Shown here: in pieces, positions 22,438 through 33,761 of the stretch
How positions within the stretch are numbered: position 1 is the first letter of the stretch
How the letters are laid out: each line of letters begins with the position of its first letter
DNA from: Spongospora subterranea f. sp. subterranea
Taxonomy: Eukaryota; Endomyxa: Phytomyxea; Phytomyxea; Plasmodiophorida
DNA: 64,000 nucleotides
Assembly (NCBI GenBank): GCA_049724395.1
Contig: JAUGWO010000016.1
Span: 62,001 to 126,000 of the forward strand
Reading direction: 5' to 3'
Program-made: the position numbers and the translations under genes
Notes under the pieces: generated by a model
The model's database searches: none
Seen by the model: the letters and a program-made list of their open reading frames with translations, nothing else
What the model was told of the DNA's origin: nothing

Positions 22438-23827
22438 CGCCCTCCGGCATCGCCCATAGATCGTGTTCGACAAACAGTTAAATTGTTTGAGGGTAATGCG
22501 ATAGGATTGGGGTCGTAAACTGGAGGTGGATCCAGGGAATAATCGTCACCGTTGGCGAATGAGATCTGACCAATTAACTCAGTGATCGTGGCCCATCGGG
22601 TCCAGGGACGACGTGTCCCCAATGCCCGTTCCGATCGATAACCCGATATAGAAACGGGATTCAAATCATCCCGATTATTGATGAACAGGGTATTTAAGGG
22701 ATCGCCCACCTTCTGTTCCAACTCCCAGCCCCCTTTGTCAGTTTTATGGCGATGAATTATATGGCGGTGCCAGTTCCTTTCCCACCGCTGACCGTATTAC
22801 AGGTCTTATTACAGTCAATATCGGAAGAAAATTGTGTGAAGTTGTGGGCAGTGTTGCGAGTTTTATGAGCCCAAATAAGCAACGACCGAATATCTCTCGA
22901 CTGCCACGAGATATACTTTCACACGTTCGTAGCGGCCAACACCGGCCAAATAGAGACCATGAAATGAGAGGATAGCTGTAGTGTTAAGGGGTAATGGGGC
23001 GAGTGAACAAGATGGGATGGGATAATGGCGATATCGATATTAGGAGATGCGGGTGATAGGAACAGAAAGAGGGTGATGGACTATCGATCAGGGCAGGAAG
23101 AGTACTCTGGGGCACACACAGCAGTAGCAGATATGGCAGAACACATATCAACTGGCCGTCATCAGCGATTGCCAGATTGCATTGCCGAGCTCGCCCCAAA
23201 AAGTATCGATATTGCGACCACAATCAATGAACAACACCAAAAAACACAATATCCTGCTGATAAAATGATCAGATCATGTCCAAAAAGTCAAAAACAAATT
23301 CACGATGCAGTATATGTGGACTCCCCTAATCTCATCTTGGCGACCGACTACTGTAAGTCACAACCAGAGTTGATCTTTTCTTCCAATTACGGGGTCCGTC
23401 ACGGATTCCGTCACGGACCGACTTGATCACACAACTCGTCGCCCGATTTTCGGTAGGCCGTTTCCCCTCGTTCGCACGAGGGCTCTCGTCCATCGTCGTC
23501 ATCGCTTTAGGTACGTTCAACGCACGCCAACGATGGTTTCTCCACCACAGAAACCCACATCAGCACATCATATGGGCTGCAGTAGCGCCATCTCATCTGA
23601 TCATGATTTGACCCATCAACGCTATTGCATATCCCATTGTTCATGAAGGTTTTCTTCATCTGTGCAAACATCAATGCTGAAAAGCAATGGCATCGAGTCA
23701 GCGATTCTCTTTATGATAACCATAGAGGTCTAATCAGTGTTAAAGAAGCCACACACATCACCACGTTCACCTCGTTGTTGACCGTTTCTGACCGTGATTT
23801 GTTCAGCGATTTCCCTCAGAGTTATCG
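22438..23827. other. Stretch without a recognisable gene
   Basis: A 133-codon plus-strand frame at 23025-23426 and a 111-codon minus-strand frame at 22386-22721 are open, but neither shows family motifs or splice context. Confidence 0.3.
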
Positions 23828-24169
23828 ATGGGAAAACCCCAGAATCGAGGAGCGAATACAACAAAGAATAAAGAGTATAAGAAAGCTCGTAGAACGCGTC
23901 GGAGAGCAAAAGACGTTGATCAGATTCAGGATGAAGTCAAACTACATTCGGTTGGGAAACTGAAATGTGTTATCGACCCCGATCTTCCAGCAATGGGCCA
24001 GATTCAATGCCTTCCCTGCGCCAGATACTTCATCTCCCACGAGGTGCTGTCGAACCACGTCCGAACCAAAGACCACAAGAAGCGGGTGAAGACGGTCGCG
24101 TTGCCACAATACACCCAGGCCGAGGCCGACAGAGCTGCTGGAATGGGATCGATGATCGCCCTCGTCTGA
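23828..24169 (+). CDS. BUD20/ZNF593-type 60S ribosome-export zinc finger protein
   Basis: A single exon of 113 residues. The basic N-terminus with RRTRRRAKDVDQIQDEV matches the conserved KRRTKDLDQI region that contacts the pre-60S. PDLPAMGQIQCLPCARYF begins the C2H2 finger, with C61, C64, H77 and H83 as ligands, followed by KDHKKRVK and the C-terminal YTQAEADRAAGMG motif. Yeast Bud20 and human ZNF593 are shuttling factors for nuclear export of pre-60S subunits. Length equals that of the family. No introns. Confidence 0.93.
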   Translation: MGKPQNRGANTTKNKEYKKARRTRRRAKDVDQIQDEVKLHSVGKLKCVIDPDLPAMGQIQCLPCARYFISHEVLSNHVRTKDHKKRVKTVALPQYTQAEADRAAGMGSMIALV

Positions 24170-24652
24170 CGATCAATTTCAGCAACAAAAAAAATGTCTC
24201 TTGACACAATCGTATCATATATTATCATAACATATTAATATTTAAACACTAATATAAATTCATCAGCTCATCAACACTTAACTTTCCTGTCGCTTCTCCT
24301 TGATCGTTGTCGAAATATGTCGAGCGGATCGGTCGGCCAAACCATGAAATTGGCGACAATCGCAACCCAGATTTGTTCAACTGTTCGCTGTTTTATATTG
24401 TGTGAATGCCGACGAGAAGGAATGATCTCGAGGCAGTTCGAACTGTTCACGATCGTTGAGAGGATATGTTGGTGATGCGATTTTTCCCGACCCGGTCCTG
24501 TCCACCTCCAAAGATCGAAACAAGGGTGACGATTTCTCACACACGTTTGCAGAATACGAGACAGGGTTGTGATCGGAATCGGTTTGGGCAAAAGACAAAG
24601 GTATTTATTCAAAGGGCCTGTTTTATTGACAATCGACATGAGTATCATGGAC

Positions 24653-25080
24653 CTATTTTTGTTTTCGCTTGAATCCAGAAGGCTTGCGATGGCTAGACTT
24701 GGAGGAGGACGATAGGACGTACACCGCTACGACGCCTAGGACAAATCCAAGCAGCAACAAGGGCGTAGACAACGGATTGGTCTTTCTCATAAACGTCCTG
24801 TTTTGCCAGCAACTATGTTAATATATCTGACCGCAAACGGCGACAAATGTTTGAATTGCGAAAACGAACGATAGTCGAAACACGAATGATTTGGATGTAC
24901 CTTGACATTGAGGGCAACAGAATTGACTTTGGCTTGGATTTTGACAACGTATCCTGTAGCACGCTGAACGAGAGATGTGGAAGCCTTGGGTTCAGATTTG
25001 GCCTTGGGCTCGGCTGCAATCAGCACAGCAGAGACGATGAGGAGAGAGGCGATGAGCAGGTAGGCAGCACGCGCGTTCAT
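24653..25080 (-). CDS. Small single-pass secretory-pathway membrane protein
   Basis: Exon 24901-25080 encodes a clear signal peptide (NARAAYLLIASLLIVSAVLIAAEP) and a Lys/Ser/Val-rich luminal stretch. A 119-base intron to the acceptor GAGAAAG gives a second exon, 24653-24781, in phase: TNPLSTPLLLLGFVLGVVAVYVLSSSSKSS with a basic tail GFKRKQK. The 102-residue product would be a type I membrane protein with a short lysine-rich cytosolic end. I do not recognise the family. The acceptor was chosen because it alone keeps the second hydrophobic helix in frame; an earlier AG gives a non-hydrophobic, shorter ending. Confidence 0.5.
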
Positions 25081-25172
25081 ATTGGAGTAAAGAGCGGCGA
25101 ATGGGTTCGGCGTTGGGCGATGATGATGGATTGGACAATGATATTAAGAGGAACTAGGGCCGTGGGTGGAGA

Positions 25173-25420
25173 GACAGAGAGGGCGGAACCCGGAGGACGA
25201 CAGAGACAGAGAGGGCGGAACCCGGAGGACGACAGAGACAGAGAGGGCGGAACCCGGAGGACGACAGAGACAGAGAGGGCGGAACCCGGAGGACGACAGA
25301 GACAGAGAGGGCGGAACCCGGAGGACAGAGACACCCGGAGGACGACAGAGACAGAGGGCGGAACCCGGAAAACGACAGAGCCAGGGAGGGCGGAACCCGG
25401 AGGACGACAGAGGGTGCCCC
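25173..25420 (+). repeat. 32-base minisatellite
   Basis: About seven tandem units of period 32 (core GAGGGCGGAACCCGGAGGAC), seen at 25181, 25213, 25245, 25277 and 25309, then shortened and degenerate copies to about 25415. It lies upstream of the minus-strand membrane-protein gene. All open frames across it are simple products of the repeat. Confidence 0.95.
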
Positions 25421-25756
25421 CCCCCGTCTGTCGGTCGGTCTGCTGGCCAACCCTAGTGTTAGCGCGGCCATTTACCACTGTCATGATGATGACCTACCCA
25501 CGTGTAACGCCGAATACACCCGGGTGTACACCGTGGACACTGGGTCAAGTGTGCACCCCTGTGGCCACGGCCTTCAATGGAGGACATGCAGTCACGGGTC
25601 GAGATTTGTTGACCTTTGCGATCATTTACCGTTTGACATCACGAAAAGGCGGCAGAACTCAAGAATCAGACAAGCTAGACAAAAGGTCAACCATCCCTGG
25701 TTGTCATCGCACCGACAACTGGACGTGGTCAATCAACAAGTATTATCATCATCTCT

Positions 25757-26045
25757 CATGCGGCAAAGCATAACTGGCAGTCGAGCAGCGCCGGGACGTC
25801 GTGTAGATAGCTCTTGATATCACCATGGGTCTCGAAGTGATCTTTGACATTGCCGCCGAGATCTTTTTGCGCAAAGTGACCAACGGCAGCTTCTCTATAC
25901 CAGAGATGTGAACTTGATCGAGGAATTCATTCGCCGCGTCCAGCACTGCCACGTCAAACTTCTGCTCATAATCGGTATCTTTGGTTAGTTCGATGAGCTG
26001 GTCACGGGTGGCTGAACTGAACTCGGCGGCCTTCAGTTTGTCCCA
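25757..26045 (-). CDS. Hypothetical protein fragment, frame broken
   Basis: Minus-strand sequence from ~26045 reads NWDKLKAAEFSSATRDQLI... to FLDQ, then the protein-like sequence moves to another frame (AAVGHFAQKDLGGNVKDHF..., DIKSYLHDVPALLDC) and ends near 25757. A 19-base gap separates the frames, too short for the introns used here, so an indel is likelier. No family recognised. Confidence 0.35.
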
Positions 26046-26378
26046 GTTTGGCGATTCAAGAAGCGCGTGTCGGCATCGTTCGTGTGATTAAGCTGCACTC
26101 TGAGTACAGTAGCCACAAAACGCCCAAATATTCTAGTGAAAATGCGAAGAATCAATGACATCAAAGGCTGATAACTGTTCCTTATGGTTGCCATTTTCGC
26201 ATATGGACCGGGACTATTATCGGACCTGAATGGTTTTGCGCTTCGAAGGAATACAAAGATCACGAATTTTGTTGAGTGATTTATCAGCGTAGATATTATT
26301 GGATGCCCCATAATCAATCAACCTTGCCATACAAATGTAGAGAATCTGCGACAAAAGAACAAAGAAAAAAACAGAACA

Positions 26379-26742
26379 TGCGGTGGCGTATTCTGAGAGG
26401 AACGTTTCCTATGAGAAGAAACAAATTCAACGTTGTTATGAAAGCATGCTGTATATCAACCAATTTCGTTCACCGACATAGAATGAATATGTCAGTCATC
26501 GCTGACGATGAGTTCAAAACTCTGGCGAAAGATTTGATTAAAAATTAATAAATTAGTGTTCGACTTCAACATCTGACACATCGCCGTCCCACGCTCCGCC
26601 ATTAGCTTCTCCCAGATCTTCGACTGACATATTCATTCTATGTCGGTGAACGAAATTGGTTGATATACAGCATGCTTTCATAACAACGTTGAATTTGTTT
26701 CTTCTCATAGGAAACGTTCCTCCCAGAATACGCCACCGCATT
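26379..26742. repeat. Inverted duplication of the transposase 3' part (arms ~120 bases)
   Basis: 26379-26497 equals the reverse complement of about 26622-26742 with very few differences. The right arm is the transposase C-terminal coding sequence; the left arm encodes the same peptide on the plus strand (RWRIL-GTFPMRRNKFNVVMK). Confidence 0.9.
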
Positions 26743-27744
26743 TTGAGCCCTCCGATCCCCCACTCAACCTGTATACGCTTTCCAGCATGGCGCTTGTTGT
26801 AAGCGTCAAGGACTGGCCCGACGACGTCAACGTTTTCTCTGCGGTCTACTCGCCGCATTATGAACATATCTGCTCCGAGGTAACCGGCTGTAAATCCTGT
26901 AAGCATCGGAACACTTGACAACCGGTTTCCTTACGGTCCCCTAGCAGGTACTCAATATAGTCGCCGTCTCTGGTGAAATGATCTCGCCAATTCGAATACA
27001 GAGACGAATCTCGTAAAATGGTTACATCATGGTAGCAACCAGCGTACCCGGGATCGACATAAATTATGAAGCCGTCATGTCCACCACAATAGTATTGTTG
27101 AACGCGTATATCTTCTTGCGTCGCGTATAGTATCTTTGTGATAGCTCTGCCGTCATTTTCGGGCGATTTATTTTTACTAGTGTCCCATCAATGAGTCCAA
27201 TGCAACCTTGGAATTCTGGCTCTTTTAGCCCTAATATCACACGACGTTGGGCGTCAGGCCACTGAAGTTCGTTGCTCATATTGGCGACTATGAGTTGATA
27301 GATAAAAAAGCAATCATCGCAGGCGGATGACCTTGACCAGTTCCATCGAACAGCTTCATCCCTGGTGGTCTGATCCTAATACACAAATCGGATGTCATTT
27401 CAAAGAAACATTACACAAAATACCTTTTTCATAAACAAAATGCAACTCAGCAATCTCTGCGAGGGAATGAGCTTGCAGTCGCGACCGTGGGGGCTTCGCA
27501 GCTGTCCAGTGGAAGCCCGTGCTGTTGTCAGGATAATCGGGCAGAGTATTTGGCAGAGCGCTTTCCATTCCGTCAGGTTGAATCCAGTCTGCGTGTAGAA
27601 GATTGATACATGTGAGGCAGAAATCTCAGCCAAAAAGTTTCGAACAGGAACTTCAGGGTTGACACTGAAATCACCATCACGATCGTCCGGCAGCTCATCA
27701 TCGTCGGATTCCATTAACTGATAGGCACTAGCGGCTGCATACAA
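26553..27744 (-). pseudogene. PIF/Harbinger DDE transposase, one frameshift
   Basis: Read on the minus strand. Exon 27424-27744 has GFNLTEWKALCQIL and TGQLRSPHGRDCKL; an intron of 48 bases follows (27376-27423). The next exon carries NWSRSSACDDCFF and the first catalytic motif GCIGLIDGTLVKI, then SQRYYTRRKKIYAFNN. Near 27079 one base is missing; restored context reads on into the second acidic motif VDPGYAGCYHD. A 47-base intron (26888-26934) splits the third motif, GDP|GYLGADMF. The end has VEWGIGGLKMRWRILGG and an acidic tail. All three acidic positions remain, so inactivation appears recent and due mainly to the indel. I describe the break and do not claim a functional product. Confidence 0.85.
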
Positions 27745-27822
27745 ACGTGTTGCATCTGCGTCAGGATTGTTAATACAGCACTCACAACCATCTCATGTCG
27801 AATATCGTTCATATTTTTATTT

Positions 27823-29040
27823 AGAGTCTGGTTCAAGTAAGAAATATAGATGAATAAATAGAGGTCAACAAAAACTCCGCGGTTAAAATAGAATTTTAGC
27901 GATATTACTCTCTGACTGTAGATTAATTCATCTGTATTTAATTTGCGAGATGGACATCAACTTGCTGCCGGACGATTGTAACGATGAGCAGGAACAAGTA
28001 ATTTATCCTGTCCCAGTCCTTGTTATCATTCCTTCAAGAAAAGGGGACGCCCGAAGAAGGAATCGGTTTCTTGCAATGGAAAAGATATCAGCGTTCCCAG
28101 TGTTTGGAGGATTATGTCGGAGAATAAACTAACTTACAAGGTACGATGATTGAGGTCCGTTGCTTGTCATTGATGAAATCTACGTTCGTATCGCAGTACA
28201 TAGAGCGTTGTGCAATCCAGATCAGCCGCAAAGATATAATTCGATTTTTCAACGAGCTGAAAGCAATTGATTGGACGCATGCAACGTTGACGTTTCTCTA
28301 CGAAGTTTCATTCGACAATCGTGGAATGCTCCGTCGTCGAGATTATGCTCTGAAGGTACAGGATGTGGATGACCAAATGCAGTGCTGCGAAATTTCAGCG
28401 CAGCCCGGACAAGTGACGCAGTTTTCGTCGCGAATATTTCATTTCTCCCGAAAACAACAATACCTTCTTCATAAACAAAATGCAACTCAGCAATCTCTGC
28501 GAGGGGGTGAGCTTGCAGTCGCGACCGTGGGGGCTTCGCAGCTGTCCAGTGGAACGTGTTGTTGTCAGGATAATCTCCAGATACACACGAGCTTTGATCA
28601 TCCAAACACTGCAATGCTTTTCCTGGCCACGTTGCCTGCAGACTATCCACATCAGCGGACCGAGCTGTGTGCAGGAAGTTTCGAAACTCGGCAAATCCAT
28701 TCCTGCAAACTAGAGTAAATATTTCTTATAAAGGTAGATCGTCATGCACATACCAGCTGACAGCGATGAATTGACTATAGCATTAAATGACTCGCTGTGA
28801 GAAATTGCATCATCCACATCAATATCTTTGGTGATGTTAAGTACTTTTCGAACGCGCGCCGCGAGCGAATTTACAACTGCGTCGTCTTCGACTGCAGAAA
28901 GTTGATGTCCATCTCGCAAATTAAATACAGATGAATTAATCTACAGTCAGAGAGTTATATCGCTAAAATTCTACTTTAACCGCGGAGTTTTTGTTGACCT
29001 CTATTTATTCATCTATATTTCTTACTTGAACCAGGCTCTA
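27823..29040. mobile_element. 1.2-kb element with ~141-base terminal inverted repeats
   Basis: 27823-27964 (starting AGAGTCTGGTTCAAGTAAG) matches the reverse complement of about 28900-29040. The interior includes about 95 bases (28462-28556) almost identical to transposase coding sequence at 27427-27521 in the same orientation, plus a 190-codon plus-strand frame at 28146-28718 that crosses it and is therefore doubtful. A minus-strand frame at 28710-28919 opens inside the right repeat. It looks like a non-autonomous or decayed relative of the neighbouring Harbinger element. Confidence 0.75.
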
Positions 29041-32000
29041 ATAACGGCAGATATCGATCGACGCAAAGACCCTCTTAGTTAGCGGAGCCTCCACATGAAC
29101 GTAAAGTATGAACGTAAAGGTTTTATGTACTCTTTTCCGGACAGGTCCTAAAAAATGGTAAAAGTCCGCGGCATGGCAAAAATGCCTTGTCAAACGATAC
29201 GTTCATTTACGGACAGGTCTATTGTTTGGCGAAAATATATGTTGGCCGTGGTAGATTTTGATAAAAACATTGCATCAGTGGTTCTGGACATCATTACCGA
29301 CATCAAGGACGTCCTTAAAGTTTTCCGGCCGCATTCACATCGGACCTAGGCCATCCGATGTCCTCATTTAGTCCTGCTCTTGCACAGGGCATCATCCAGC
29401 TGTATTAGCACACAGGTACCTCGTGCCCCAGCACATGATTCAACGCCGATCGCTGTCTACTATCGATTCTGTTGATAAAACCAAGATCAGATTTCCTGCA
29501 TCGCTCTCATCTGCTGCCATCGAGCAACGCTTCTTCGCTCAAATAGTCCCAGGACGTACATCGCTGAGTCGTTCTTTCAAACACCCGTCCAGCAATGAGC
29601 GATCAAATTGTCTCCTTCCAACAGGCGACATCGCCGACGGAATATAACTTCGACGAAAGGAACGCAGTAAGGGGCATGAAATGGGTCATGCCATAATATC
29701 ATGGTGGGCAATGAGATGCCGCCGTGCTCGGGAACCACGAACATTCCTCAGCAAACCCCGAACACACAACTGAGCGACGTGCGCCAACTTGAAGGCAGTT
29801 GTGTTTCGGTCAGCGGGTTGAGATGGCAACTGCTGGATGAAGAGACCTTGTGATCGTTCATCGCGGGGGAGGGGATCTCATTGACGATGGTCGGCATGAT
29901 TATATTCCGATTGTCTCCCGCCCTCTTTCGTGATTTTTGGTTCTACTGCTCAAAACGCGTTCGACATTGATGCAGTTTAGAAATCCTCATTCCATGACGT
30001 ATCGTCTGCTATATTCTGCTGCATGGACAGAAGCAGGTCTCGGTCCCTGTGTGATCGTATCTAAGTGATATTCAGCTGTTGCAGCACGATCAGGATCATC
30101 AAATACTCGATATTTTTCATCAAAAACCGCATATCGTATACATCGCTGGATCATTAAATCCCATCAAGGAGTCGCTAATCCGAAAACAGGGCCCTTCAGC
30201 AGGCCGATTGATTATGGAAACATTGTCCAGATCTAGAATAGGTGACCGACCCGAGCAACTTTACGCTGGCCGATCATCAGACCTGTTTTCGTTGAGTGTT
30301 TGATCACCCGAGCCGGGTTCCAACAGCTGAACATCGAATAGACCAGGATCTCGACCTGCTTCTGTCGATGCTGCAGAATCGCACCAAACCATTAACACAT
30401 CATGGAATATGAACCTGAAACGATTGGCCAATCCCGACAGGATTGACGACGAATCTCGCGCTTCACGATCCACGAAACACTCGGCGAACGTCAGTCGACC
30501 AACACCACTATTCTGCATTGACACCCGGATTTGTGAGCGGGATCACACGTTAAAGGGGGTGGGAGACACGAAGAAATTATCGAAGTTCAGCAGTTTGTCA
30601 CCCGATCCGGGTCATGAAACACGCGACATTTGTCGTTGAAGCGACCAACATTCTACAGAGGTCAATCGTTGGATTCCATCGCGTCGCCGATCTTCCGTCT
30701 CCTATCCAGACTCTTGGTCCTTTCCCCAAACGATTTCCAGTGATTGATGGGCCGGATCGGGTTCATCGATTAGACCGGTTCGCACAGGAATGTCGACCTG
30801 CTTCTGTCTATGCTGTAGAATGGCCTCGGCGCGCCGGGACAGTAGAATACCTCACAATCTCCCTTTCGATTGCCGCTCATTGGGTATCAATCCGTAAATC
30901 AGCAGGCATCAAAGAAGTTCATCACTCAAATCTTTCCAGATTACTTCAAACGACCAAGATACGCTGACGTTTTCTGGACTACACATCGGAAGGCTTTGCA
31001 ACGAGAAACCATCGAAATACCTGTTCATACTGACCCATTGCTACGAAACACATCAATTCGATGGTCTGGCAGCTCGCTAGGTCCCATTCTCTGTCATAAC
31101 CGCCTCGATGGGTGTCTGAATTGTGTTTCGCCACGTAATCCAAAAAGGGGGGAGTGATTGTGATTCCCGTATTTGAGTCACTCTGAAAAGGGACAACATC
31201 ATCTTACCCCTTCTTCCGAACCCGATCCTTTTGGCATTATCTACGATAGACACCGGTTCCACACAGACAGAATCGCAGCAGAGCCTGCCAGGTTGTACCA
31301 CCATTGACTACAAAACGACCTGGTCCATGATTTGTTGAGGCAAATTCAATCATTGGTACGACAGGGAGACCTAATAAACTTCTCAAGGATCAGGTAAAGC
31401 CAATGTACCTTAAGAGGAACTCTGTTCGACAGATATTCTACTCTATAGACTTTATTCAATGGTGAGATTGGGTGGTAAATTAACTGGCGTATTGGCTATT
31501 TCAATTGCCTTGATCTGTTCTTCAAGGAAATTTGATAGATCTGAGGGCGATCGAATCGTGGATAAAGATCTCGAGGGAATAGGGACTTTGAACTCCTCTG
31601 AACATTTCCAAATCACCTATGTAAAATACGATCAATAACCGATTAAAATCGTTTGTCTGCGCCATGATACCTCTGTCTTAACATCCAGATTCGACCAAGG
31701 CTCCGCTGGCGATGAGATTTGATGAGCATTGGCGATCCTGATCACCGCTGCGGGGACGGCAGAGATGGATTGTGTGGCCGACGATACCATACGCCTCGAT
31801 ATCCTGGATACGTTGGATAGCGCCATTGTGGATTGCGGATGGTCAACTCCCCGACTGGGATAGGTTCCGTTGATCGAAGGCGGATCCCGATCCTGAACTT
31901 TTTGCCGGGAACGACCCTGGCCCGGCCGACAGTGGTGTGTGTTGTCGCAATTGCCGGATATCCAGTACAGGGTGTAGTGCAGCCTTCTCTGACCTGGACT

Positions 32001-32545
32001 GGAACATGCGTCATGATGAATGGGCTACCAGGCAGCCAGATATCAACATCTAAACGACTTCTCATCGATAGGAAATTACTTCTCCCTTTTCGGATTAACA
32101 AACGATTTTCTATTCAATCATGCGATTTTATCGATTTTATAATATTGGTTCGTCGTAGTTGTGAATTTTTGTTGTATGCGTTCTTTATCAAAACGATTTC
32201 GCAATGCCTGATACTATAATCGATCGGATCCTAGGCGGTCGTCGTCGATTGCATCTTAGGCTGATTGAGTTGATCCCGACCATTGGTCCCCCCCCCACCG
32301 GCCATACACACACTGTACCCGGTCCCTGGCCCATGTTGCTGTACATATACGCGACTGATCTGACCGTGGTAGGTCTACCGTTACCTGTACAGTGTACACA
32401 CGTTACGACACGGGCCCAACGGCACTTGGCCAACTCCTGTCCCGTTTTATCGTCGTATGTCGGTAGTACCGGCCGCGCGTTGGCAACTTCCTACGTTCCG
32501 GCCGTATTCCTCCCCATACAACGCGGCCTGGTTCCTATCTAGTTC
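29041..32545. other. Gene-poor stretch
   Basis: No family-level match. A diverged direct repeat is visible (30350-30385 against 30795-30830, both with TCGACCTGCTTCTGTC). Minus-strand frames at 31742-32101 and 31632-31826 have protein-like composition (VDIWLPGSPFIMTHVPVQV..., AVPAAVIRIANAHQI) and could be neighbouring exons of an unknown gene, but no splice pair was convincing. Confidence 0.3.
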
Positions 32546-33274
32546 ATGGAAGGGTTCGGATGGCCGCAATCAATCGATAACACCGTTAATGAACGGCACC
32601 AATATGGGCGGAAAATTCTCACCAACGGAATTGAGTCGTGCAAAAAACTGGTGGGGTTCTCCCGCCGCATTGTCGTCGCATCTACTGCTTTGTCGCTCGA
32701 ACTCAGCGTACATGGTAAAGGAGGGGCGTCATTCTCTGTCGAGGAAATACTACAACCTGGAGAAACGACGGCCAACTCGTGGAGATTTCTATTCTCGGTC
32801 AACGATCGCCTCTCTGGATTTCATTCCGAACTGGCCAAGAAGTTAATCACTCAGGTGTGCAATCCTTTGAGGGATATTATCATGCTAATGGAGGGGGAAC
32901 TCGCTGCCCTTGACGAAGAATCGATCAACGACAAGATCAGCGTTATGAAGGATAAAATCGCCACGAGGCGCCAGGCGTGCGATGTCGCCTTGACGACGGT
33001 GAAATCGTTTGTTCCCTATAAAGGGACGTCGCCCATCGCCAAAATCCGCCGCGAAGAGGAGTTCGGACGAAGGCTCAAGGTCGTCGAGGAATGCTATCGG
33101 AACTACGAGGCGATCGTCAGCTCGTGCAACGCCACGGTCGCCAGCTTCATGGAGAACGTCCAGGACCCGCGCCTGAGGGCGATCGAGGAGGTGGAGTTGT
33201 GTCGGCAACAGATGATCAGCGATATATCGAATAGATTAGAGGTCATGGGGCACATGCTGCCCAATACCATATGA
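32546..33274 (+). CDS. F-BAR-domain-like protein
   Basis: An open frame of 242 residues, entirely helical in character. The start resembles an F-BAR first helix: ERHQYGRKILTNGIESCKKLVGFSRRI, then a gap and TTANSWRFLFSVNDRLSGFHSELAKKLITQV, matching the family line of Trp, a polar heptad and HxxLAxxL. Long charged helices follow (KIRREEEFGRRLKVVEECYRNYEAI) to SNRLEVMGHML. F-BAR proteins bind and curve membranes at endocytic sites and the cell cortex. There is no SH3 or RhoGAP part; the gene may continue in an unseen exon, but a convergent gene begins 39 bases after the stop. The identification rests on pattern only. Confidence 0.5.
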   Translation: MEGFGWPQSIDNTVNERHQYGRKILTNGIESCKKLVGFSRRIVVASTALSLELSVHGKGGASFSVEEILQPGETTANSWRFLFSVNDRLSGFHSELAKKLITQVCNPLRDIIMLMEGELAALDEESINDKISVMKDKIATRRQACDVALTTVKSFVPYKGTSPIAKIRREEEFGRRLKVVEECYRNYEAIVSSCNATVASFMENVQDPRLRAIEEVELCRQQMISDISNRLEVMGHMLPNTI

Positions 33275-33312
33275 TAAACTCCCCCATCGTCATCATTGGC
33301 CTCCTCCGTTAC

Positions 33313-33739
33313 CTATAGCTTTAGCGCCAACATAATGTTGTTCATTGACTCGATCTCGACCGACGCCTGCCATAACTGTTGTGAAAAACAACGAATTCAA
33401 TTTCGCCCCGGAAACCGTTGCATATCCTCTCACTGACCAGGAAATCGATTTCCGTCATGTCGTTGTCGTCGATTTGCTGTCCGATCTTATCGAGTTGCGC
33501 CTTCAACGGGCCCAGTTTCGCGTTCACTCCGTCGAACTCGTCCGAGACCATCAGCTTTGGCGATTTCGCTTTCGCCGCGAGTCGGTCGTAGAACTTCATC
33601 AGCCCTACGATTGAACCGGTGGGTGAGAACACGGCGGTGATCGGATCGGTTCCCCCCTCCGACCTTGGAAATCCCTTTGCGCGCGGTCGACGGTGCTGTA
33701 GATCGACAAAACGGTTAATCCCACTAGCGACAACGCCAT
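33313..33739 (-). CDS. Small helical protein of unknown family
   Basis: Exons 33664-33739, 33438-33604 and 33313-33375 join in phase across introns of 59 and 62 bases to 101 residues. It opens with a hydrophobic helix (MALSLVGLTVLSIYS), then GLMKFYDRLAAKAKSP and an amphipathic stretch LGPLKAQLDKIGQQIDDNDM, ending SVEIESMNNIMLALKL. Its ATG lies only 22 bases downstream of the stop of the PH-domain gene on the same strand, so it may also be an alternative 3' part of that gene. No function can be assigned. Confidence 0.5.
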
Positions 33740-33761
33740 TTCACACAACAACACAGAATTA

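Larger units (their letters stand above)
26276..29040. mobile_element. Nested Harbinger-type DNA transposon cluster
   Basis: The region contains a nearly complete transposase gene, an opposite-strand copy of its 3' coding part, a second copy of its 5' coding part, and a pair of ~140-base terminal inverted repeats. The pieces are described in the following entries. Target-site duplications could not be fixed: the outer ends read TTTAGAGTCTGG and CCAGGCTCTAATAA, suggestive of the TWA targets of Harbinger elements but not identical. Confidence 0.7.

Noticed and set aside
25173-25420. CRISPR-like array
   Set aside because: Units are head-to-tail without unique spacers, and the genome is eukaryotic with spliced genes.
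25077-25484. Open frames on both strands over the 32-base repeat
   Set aside because: The repeat unit is free of stops in several frames, so these are repetitive artefacts.
28146-28718. 190-codon plus-strand frame
   Set aside because: Part of it is the antisense of transposase coding sequence that occurs twice in the cluster, so the frame is probably fortuitous.
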